A stretch of DNA of 64,000 nucleotides from Amyloporia xantha (Eukaryota > Basidiomycota > Agaricomycetes > Polyporales > Adustoporiaceae), in NCBI GenBank assembly GCA_036971615.1, contig JAYKKR010000013.1, positions 1-64,000 of the forward strand, given 5' to 3'. Position 1 is the first letter of the stretch; every line of letters starts with the position of its first letter. The notes under the pieces are model-generated. The model did not search any database, was not told the DNA's origin, and saw only the letters and a list, made by a program, of their open reading frames with translations. Positions 57,498 through 64,000 of this stretch are shown here, piece after piece. The translations under genes were made by a program, and so were the position numbers.

Positions 57498-58455
57498 GAC
57501 GCGAAAACGAGTGGAGGAGTAGAGATGCCAATAATCTTGAAGATGGCGGGAGACAATGGGGGGGAGACTGTGTCGTCGTCGTGTTGGTATGTGACGGTTA
57601 GGCCGTCGTCGTCGTCGTCGTCGATGTTGAGGTCGTCTGCCGCTCAGGCGGTGCGATCTGACTGATAGTTGTGGTCTGTTTGCTTGTGGCTGCCCAGGGC
57701 CCGCCTTCTTTCCTTTTTCGGAGGCTAAAGAATCCGAAGCGGGCTCGATGACTAATCAGCCCACGCCGTTTCGAATTTCGCGGATCTGTTCATTCCGCGC
57801 GGTTTTAATCATATAGGCATGTTTTATTTTCTCCTGCCGAAACTATTCGGTCTGACTCGAGGCATATTGGGGAAGTTCTATCCAGCTGCAGAACAGTTTT
57901 CTCAACTGGTCCGCAGATTTTGTCGGCAGGCAAGTTCCGCAACCGCCATTATGTGCCAACTATCTAGGATTGGTTTCATGTACTAGAGCTAGAACGGCGT
58001 CGGAATCAAGGACAGTGATTTTCTCGGACAGACTCGTACTAGCGCTTCTCAAATACCAAAGCACTGATCAGCCGCAGCCAACCTGTATTAGCGTCATCAA
58101 TTCGAGGTCTCCTCATCTCAAAATCGGATGGATTGTCACTTCTAGTCATGATGACCTAAATGCACGGCCACTATTTTTGTAGGACGTTCTCACTGTGGCA
58201 TGCAGCCAAGAAGTTGACGTGACCGAGTTACAAGATATTGGAGTCCTCGAGGGATAACAAGATTTCTTACAACGGCGCGCACCCACAATACATGAGACAC
58301 AATTTGTACATTTCTGAAACTTTGTACGACCGCAATACTATGGACAGAGTGCTGAACTGCTACGGGATTAGGAACGCGATGTGTACACGACGAACAGAGT
58401 ACCAAAGCGAATGCCGACGAGAAGCCACTGCAGCCCATATACAACACGAGTCCAT
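57498..58455. other. Upstream region of MUB1 and gap
   Basis: About 950 bp. A minus-strand run of GTCGTCGTC complement (57602-57622) lies in the leader of MUB1. From 57700 on there is nothing I can assign. Confidence 0.4.
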
Positions 58456-58797
58456 TTACGAAATCAACCAGTTGCCGGTGCCGCTGAGGCTCTGGCCGTG
58501 GTTAGGGCCCCCGATGATGTCCGCCGTAATGGTCGTGCCAACCGGGTCGACGTTGAGGGCGACCTTCTCGTTTCCAATGATGCCGTTGTAGCGGCGGTCA
58601 CCGGTGAGGTCGGACACCTTCGCGTACGTCAGCTTCGCCGCGGCAGTCGAGGACGTGAAGCCGGCGACGGAGACGTTCAAATTGCCGGTGTAGGTGACCA
58701 CCTGGCCATTGTCGAGCGTGAAGGTGGCAGTGAACCTGCTGGCGACTCCGGCAATGGGGTCTGAGACGATGGTTCCGTTGGCGACGGGCATCTTCAT
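58456..58797 (-). CDS. Small beta-rich protein, paralogue 1 of 3
   Basis: Encodes 113 residues from MKMPVANGTIVSD to the ending TGNWLIS. The centre has FTLDNGQVVTYTGNLNV and YNGIIGNEKVALNVDPVGTT, an alternating pattern that suggests a beta sandwich. There is no signal peptide, no cysteine and no membrane segment. A 5' untranslated intron is likely: donor CAACAG|GTATGT near 58938, acceptor GCTTACAG just before the ATG. A TATA box (GTATAAATACCC) lies at about 59016. It is closest to paralogue 2. I do not recognise the family. Confidence 0.7.
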   Translation of the reverse strand: MKMPVANGTIVSDPIAGVASRFTATFTLDNGQVVTYTGNLNVSVAGFTSSTAAAKLTYAKVSDLTGDRRYNGIIGNEKVALNVDPVGTTITADIIGGPNHGQSLSGTGNWLIS

Positions 58798-61310
58798 AAG
58801 CGACACTGTAAGCACCTGGGCAAGGACAGGACCATTGGGTTCCACAGCGTACCTCGATACTTATGAAACTGTGATTGAAAGGTGGATGGTCAGACCACGA
58901 CACTAGGAGTACGAATAAGCCTTAAGCAACATACCTGTTGTTTGAGTTGAGGTAGAAGACGATAAGATGCAAGTTGGGGTAGCTGGAGCTGAGGAACGGT
59001 AAAAACAATGGGGGGTATTTATACGTCTTGCAGCTACCTAGGCACCTACACCAATATTTGGGATATTACCCTGGTGATATTCTGAAATATCGGAGTCGAT
59101 GTCGTGCTACTTGCGATGCCATGTTGATGACAGCCCATTCTACAGGCGTAGACATATCGCGGCACATCTCTGCCATCTATGGCGTGAATGGCGATGTCGA
59201 GAATCGGCCATAAACGAATAAGGACCCTTGGTATGAACAAAGGGACACGAGGAACGTACTTCCATTCAGCCAAGAATCGATATAGTCCGTCTCGTGCTTC
59301 GATATTTGACATCACCACTGTTCAAAAAAGGCATCGGAAATGTGTCGCCGCCGATGTTCATGACTTGCAGGATTTGTACATATGCGCAGGTCATAAGTCT
59401 TGTGCGATAGTCGGAGGAATCGTGACCGTCTAGTGACTCCTTCATCATCACATTTCTCAACACGTAGGTTGGCTTCTATATCTTTGATATGTCGAACACG
59501 TGCGCAGGCGTAAGTCGAAAGCATTGTTCTGCTAATCGTAGTGAATATGCACATGTAACGAGGGATTGACGGTCAGGCCAAGTTTCTGGTAGAACAGACC
59601 GGTGGATCGACAAGCTGTAATAGGTGTAATGTGGAGAAACACGAATAAGAGCAGCCAATATTGAGACGACACTCACCACAGCCGAGCTTGTAAAAGGAAT
59701 AAACCTCCAAGATTTTATTACGATGGATCATTTCAACAACGTGCACGCCGTAGTAATGACTGCAAGCAGAGTAGTCCAAGTTTTCAGGCTACCAATCGCA
59801 GATGCCCTGAGGGAAAAACAAAAATGTTGACAAATGAATTATACCGTCACAGGCTTTCCTATACACATCTAATATCCGCCGAAGGTTCAGCTCGGCCCGT
59901 CTGAGCGGCTAAGATCGAGCCATCTACCGGCGATGGAATATGAGCGAGATCCAAGTTCGCACTCATTGTTCGCCGATCTGTTCTTTGCAATACGACCCCT
60001 TCGTCAATTTCCATTCAACAACACGTGAGGAATCTTCGCTGTTACGCGATATCGAACAACCCACCCGCTTGGGTTACGCGATGTCGCTAGCACGTAGTCT
60101 GCTTCCATTCAATGTCAAGGATTCAACTGCGCGTCCAGAGCGAGTGACAGCATGAGAAAAGTCTGGAAACGCCGTGAAGGCAGACAAGCAGTCTAATTGG
60201 ACGAAGTGCTGCATTGACTCCCACCCCTGAAAGTCCGAGAATGATGGTTGTCCCTAAGTCTCATTCCGCAATCATAACAGGTACACGTCGACCAAAGCAG
60301 CCATAGTTGTTGTGCGGCAGCTCAAAGAGCAAATCCGAGCACGTCCTGGGCCTGGGCGCGCTGACAAAATTACAGCGATGAAGGTTTCCCTGGTCTCAGA
60401 CTGCGCAATGACAAAGCGAGATCTCCGGAGCCCAAGCAAATAAATGGACGACGATGGTGAAAGATGGATCTGAATTTCGGTTCCAATTTCCACTATACTC
60501 TCGCGGAAGACCGACGCCAAGCAACTGGCGCTCTATATATGGTAAGTAAGATGATCACAAACTCCGCTGGCGGAGTCGACTGATGGAACAAAGTTGTGTT
60601 GTGAACCAGTCGTCCAATAGTCGTCCGTCCAGACACCGCATCCCGGGGCTACATATTGCGGAGGAACTAGCCAGTTATATGTGTCTAGCATACAATTCTG
60701 AAGACGGCTTGCTTTTCCACAGTCTATATCAGTTCAATCATCTGGATCATCGATGACATTCGTACTGGTACCATTGTATTGCTGACAGACAACAGAGTGA
60801 GTCTTGTATCATGTGCTGCGCGGAGCATTTCCGCCCTTCATTAGAATCTGGTGTGTATCTCGTGCTGTCTATGGCATGTATGGGCTCATCATGCATATTG
60901 GCCGAGGCATACAATTTGAATTTTATCTAAGAAACACGTTGCGTCAGCCCGATTCCAATTCTAGACAAGCAAATTCAGAATTTTTGGTGAACATACGCCA
61001 TTGCGCCGGATCTCCACGAATCCTGGAACCATTTCGAAGTCGAAGCTCGAGCATTTGAGCCGCCGAAATTCTCGAACAGAAAGCATATATTCCTTGTATA
61101 GCTCGCCACAGCAACAGCCATTCTTACTTTCCCGACCCTCACCCTCGAATTTGACGCTCGCACTAGGTATGACTTGTGTCCCTTCACCGTGCGTCTTGTC
61201 CCTGAGCTAATGCCTTTGTTCTCAACTCAACAGTGACATACATATTGAGGTATGCAGAGCAGCACATTAGCTCCAGCGGTGGCCTTATTCTCACCGTTAA
61301 CTTATACAAG
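58798..61310. other. Intergenic region between paralogues 1 and 2
   Basis: Contains the promoter and leader intron of paralogue 1 (to about 59025) and, at 61085-61310, the leader of paralogue 2. Between them (59030-61080) I see no supported gene; several overlapping short frames occur on both strands. A TATA-like AGCATATATTCC is at about 61082. Confidence 0.4.
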
Positions 61311-61646
61311 ATGCCGACCGTCAAAGGAACCATCCAGTCTGACCCTTTGGCCGGGATTGCCAGCCGATTCACTGCCACTTTCACACTCGACAATAGCCAA
61401 ATCGTGACATACACCGCGAGCTTGAACGTTTCAACTGCGGGATTCACCTCAGCCCAAGCGGCGGCGAGTTTGACATACGCTAAGCTGTCCGACCTCTCTG
61501 GAGATAAGCGCTACAACGGTATCTTGGGGAACGAGCAGGTGGCTTTCAACGTCGACCCTGTTGGTACCACGATTACATCGCAGATCATTGGAGGTCCTCC
61601 TCACGGGCAGAGTGTGAGTGGTACAGGAAACTGGTCTATCTCTTAG
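61311..61646 (+). CDS. Small beta-rich protein, paralogue 2 of 3
   Basis: Encodes 111 residues from MPTVKGTIQSDPLAG to TGNWSIS. It shares most positions with paralogue 1, including FTLDNSQIVTYTASLNV and YNGILGNEQVAFNVDPVGTT. Opposite strand to the other two copies. The DNA before the ATG also resembles paralogue 1, and an acceptor CTTATACAAG precedes it, so a spliced leader is likely. Unknown function. Confidence 0.7.
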   Translation: MPTVKGTIQSDPLAGIASRFTATFTLDNSQIVTYTASLNVSTAGFTSAQAAASLTYAKLSDLSGDKRYNGILGNEQVAFNVDPVGTTITSQIIGGPPHGQSVSGTGNWSIS

Positions 61647-61910
61647 ATAATGGAATTTAAGACCGTTCAATTTGATATATCGACATCGGCCCGTAGCACG
61701 TAGCAATGCGTTAAACTGTATCATGACTTGAGCGTTGATCTGTAAACAATCTGGATGCCTCCTCACTTTATGTCACTCGCAGACGAAATCAAGTTTATTA
61801 GATATATGATAGGATGAAATTGAGGTCACGTTCATACAAACCACTGGAAACGAGTACTTCTTATTGTCTTATCAACGGATTCGAAAAAAGGTACAAAGGT
61901 TACAATGAGT

Positions 61911-62261
61911 TCAAGATATCAGCCAATTCCCAAATCCGCTGACACTTGTTCCGACTCTGGGTCCACCTTCAATGGGTCCGGAAATCGTAACTTGCGTATC
62001 GCTGCCTGGTGAGAGAGTGACGCGTAACTTTCCTACCCCAATAATGCCAAAGTAACCTTGCGTTCCGCATAGTTGAGTTTCCGTATCATAGGTCAACGTC
62101 GCTTCTCCCTCGCCGGTACGGAATGCGGGAAACGCGACATTCATATTAGCTGTGAAGGTCGTTCTTTGACCGTTTGCTAGGGTGAAAACCGCATCGAGCC
62201 TGCTCGAGGGGCTGCACCCTGGAGGTTGCGAAGCAACCATCCCTTGCGCATGTTGAGACAT
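61911..62261 (-). CDS. Small beta-rich protein, paralogue 3 of 3, diverged
   Basis: Encodes about 116 residues, MSQHAQGMVASQPP to GFGNWLIS. It keeps the layout (FTLANGQRTTFTANMNV, GYFGIIGVGKLRVTL, the GNWLIS end) but has changed most other positions and gained a cysteine pair (GCSPSS, LCGTQ). An alternative ATG at 62273 is in frame. A GTTCGTAG acceptor sits just before the ATG at 62261. Confidence 0.65.
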   Translation of the reverse strand: MSQHAQGMVASQPPGCSPSSRLDAVFTLANGQRTTFTANMNVAFPAFRTGEGEATLTYDTETQLCGTQGYFGIIGVGKLRVTLSPGSDTQVTISGPIEGGPRVGTSVSGFGNWLIS

Positions 62262-62273
62262 CTCTACGAACAT

Positions 62274-63616
62274 GTTCGAATATTGCGCGACGGAAAATGT
62301 GCAATGATGGAAGGACTCACATTTCGTGAGGGATGACTATCGACGACGTAAGCGTCGCGCAACTTTACGAAGGAATACGAACAGCGAACACACACCTGAG
62401 TCTTCGAATGGCGTCAAGTTTGCTATGCATTCACTGAGTCGCCCTCCGGTGGCTTTTTAAGAACACACATACAGTAAGCCGTGAAAGTGTAGGTGGTCTG
62501 GAATTCCACGGATATCAGCGAACAGTAGAGCGTCCTTACCTTCGCATTGGTAATATCGCTATAACAGGGAAAGGAAGAATGATACTTATGCCTCATGACT
62601 TCAATTATTTGGCTAAGACAGATGGAGGAACGGGCACTCACTTCATTTAATGACGCCCAGACGGGGCCGGGTCTGGATGACATGATCTATCTTAGCCGCC
62701 TACCTGGCTGACTGATTCCATTCGCGAGCCGGAACAAAAATCGGCACTGAGTGGTCCAGGACACAATATGGAGTGGAAGGAGCTGCATCGGCTAGAAGGC
62801 TTCCATTAATTGTCAAAGGTGAGGGCTGCATCACACCGTCCATTTAGGCCCCTGCAAAGATACCTGGCAGGGACCAGCACTGTCTGGACCACTCTTCCCG
62901 CGACCCTATCCTATGATGGGCTTGATATGAATAGCAGAAAGGTGCTAGGCCCTATGCAAGCCCGATATGACCTGGAACTGAGAAATTGGGACCCTTGCGG
63001 ACAAGAGAATGTCCGGAATGCTGTGCAGCCGTCAGGGATGAACCAACTTACCTTTTGAGGAAAGTGAGAGGGATTGTTCCCACGCATGTACTACTGGCAG
63101 ACCCTGAGCCTGGTTGCTGTTTCGCGACTTCCGACTACCAAAGCAGCACTTTCGGTCCTGCTTTGTGTCTATTCAAGGCACTCTAGGTGGAAGCTTTTGT
63201 TGATTTGTACCGAACTTCTGACCACGTCGTTTCTCACATGGGACTCTGGGAGGCATTCTCCCAAGTGCGAAAGGAAGCGGGCGTTGCAAGCCACGTTCTA
63301 CCAATATTTCTCACAGTGAACGCCGGTGCTGGTTAGGGTCACCCAGTTGGCGGGTTGAATCACACTTCCACCCTGTGACTGGGTTAAACTCAGGCGGGTT
63401 ATTTTGGAGTGACTTTTACCCTCGTCATTCAACCCCGATTCAGGGCTGTTTTCACCGCAAACGAAGATTTTGCATGGTGAAAGCGGACATTTTTCGTGTT
63501 ATTTTCACCATGTACGTGGGGGGTTAGGACAACCCGATATTAGCTAAAATAACCATGTAGACGGGCGAAAATTACCCATATCTAAGGGTTGATTTCACCA
63601 GATTTCGTCCCCACAG
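62274..63616. other. No supported gene
   Basis: About 1.3 kb. At 63330-63600 a G-rich stretch has loose repeats of GGGTT with CACC on either side (for example GGCGGGTTGAATCACAC, GGGTTGATTTCACC); the origin is unclear. Confidence 0.35.
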
Positions 63617-63815
63617 TGTCTGTATTGACAGGCACATACGCTACTGTATTCATTGGCGGCGACGTCAGGAGGTGCTCACGGGCATAGCCATCTCCGAACT
63701 TGGTAATTTGTCTAAGCGTCAGGAGGACGCTGCAGCGTATCGCAGACAATTGTCGCGACTTAGAGTCAAGCGACAGGGGAAGAACAAACCTAAAAGGCCG
63801 AGGGCGTTCGACTAG
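63617..63815 (+). pseudogene. Possible C-terminal fragment of a mobile-element protein
   Basis: After a CCCCACAG acceptor a frame runs to TAG at 63815: CIHWRRRQEVLTGIA, then SKRQEDAAAYRRQLSRLRVK and a basic tail GKNKPKRPRAFD. The helical, basic character and nearby CCTGACA motifs hint at a transposase or integrase tail. No domain can be named. Confidence 0.25.
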
Positions 63816-63974
63816 GCCTTACCGAAGCGATGACGAGCTTATGCTCAAGTCTAAGGCTAGTGACAAGTTAAATAGAGCGTAAGTAGAAGTAAGTAAGTAC
63901 AAGCAGGGCTGGGCTTACCTAGGGACAAGAGGTCGAAACTGAAGTCCCCAGGCAGAGGCGTGCATCAGTACTTC

Positions 63975-64000
63975 TGCATTGGTCCTGACAGTCCTGACAA
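63975..64000. repeat. CCTGACA motif at the window edge
   Basis: GGTCCTGACAGTCCTGACAA ends the window and repeats the motif cluster of 33298-33445. It may be the edge of a transposon that continues beyond the window. Confidence 0.35.

Noticed and set aside
1..64000. tRNA or rRNA genes
   Set aside because: No cloverleaf with A and B boxes or rRNA-like stretch was recognised on reading; a covariance search was not possible.

Overview
This window reads as the left end of a chromosome from a filamentous basidiomycete (Agaricomycetes). The gene content and style, with very short introns (about 44-70 nt), repeated small secreted proteins and uricase, PHO88, ATP20 and MUB1 orthologues, would fit a Rhizoctonia/Ceratobasidiaceae-like fungus; that placement is an inference. 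Positions 1-174 are telomeric repeats with a 5-bp CCTAA period (TTAGG on the G strand). About 33 kb of subtelomeric sequence follows, then an ordinary core-genome segment from about 33.7 kb to the right edge.

Subtelomere, left to right: an open reading frame cut by the telomere (176-640); an SNF2-type helicase gene on the minus strand (1.8-6.5 kb) flanked by inverted copies of a 127-bp TG...CA element; block A (8.2-11.9 kb) with three related two-exon genes; a 17-bp minisatellite (12.7-14.3 kb); two large multi-exon minus-strand genes of unknown function, here called Y (14.9-20.7 kb) and X (21.9-27.4 kb, with a ParB/sulfiredoxin-like motif); block B (28.1-31.6 kb), a second copy of block A that ends in interstitial CCTAA repeats; and a 5' fragment of gene X with its upstream region (31.6-32.8 kb). 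This resembles the yeast Y' element layout, where repeated blocks are separated by internal telomere tracts.

The most unusual feature is a set of palindrome arrays. Family P2 has about 31 copies of a roughly 30-bp hairpin. They are spaced about 65-90 bp apart and lie only in four long introns of genes X and Y, in the region upstream of X and in the duplicate of that region. Family P1 is a 15-19 bp perfect palindrome. It fills a 316-nt intron and a 49-nt intron of the helicase gene and is scattered or arrayed elsewhere in the subtelomere. In both families the two arms vary together between copies, so the inverted-repeat structure has been kept while the sequence changed.

Core segment: a Slm1-type PH-domain protein, ATP synthase subunit g and urate oxidase (the last two divergent), a C2H2 plus Zn2Cys6 transcription factor, a mitochondrial-type short-chain dehydrogenase, a 6-kb gene-poor stretch, a duplicated-domain secreted cysteine-rich protein, PHO88/SND3, HSP10, a MUB1-type MYND protein, and three paralogues of a small unrecognised beta-rich protein. 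Single-base frame breaks at short homopolymers recur in genes X, Y, the helicase and MUB1. Most are mended by adding one base, so base-level errors in the assembly are a real possibility and the pseudogene calls are cautious.
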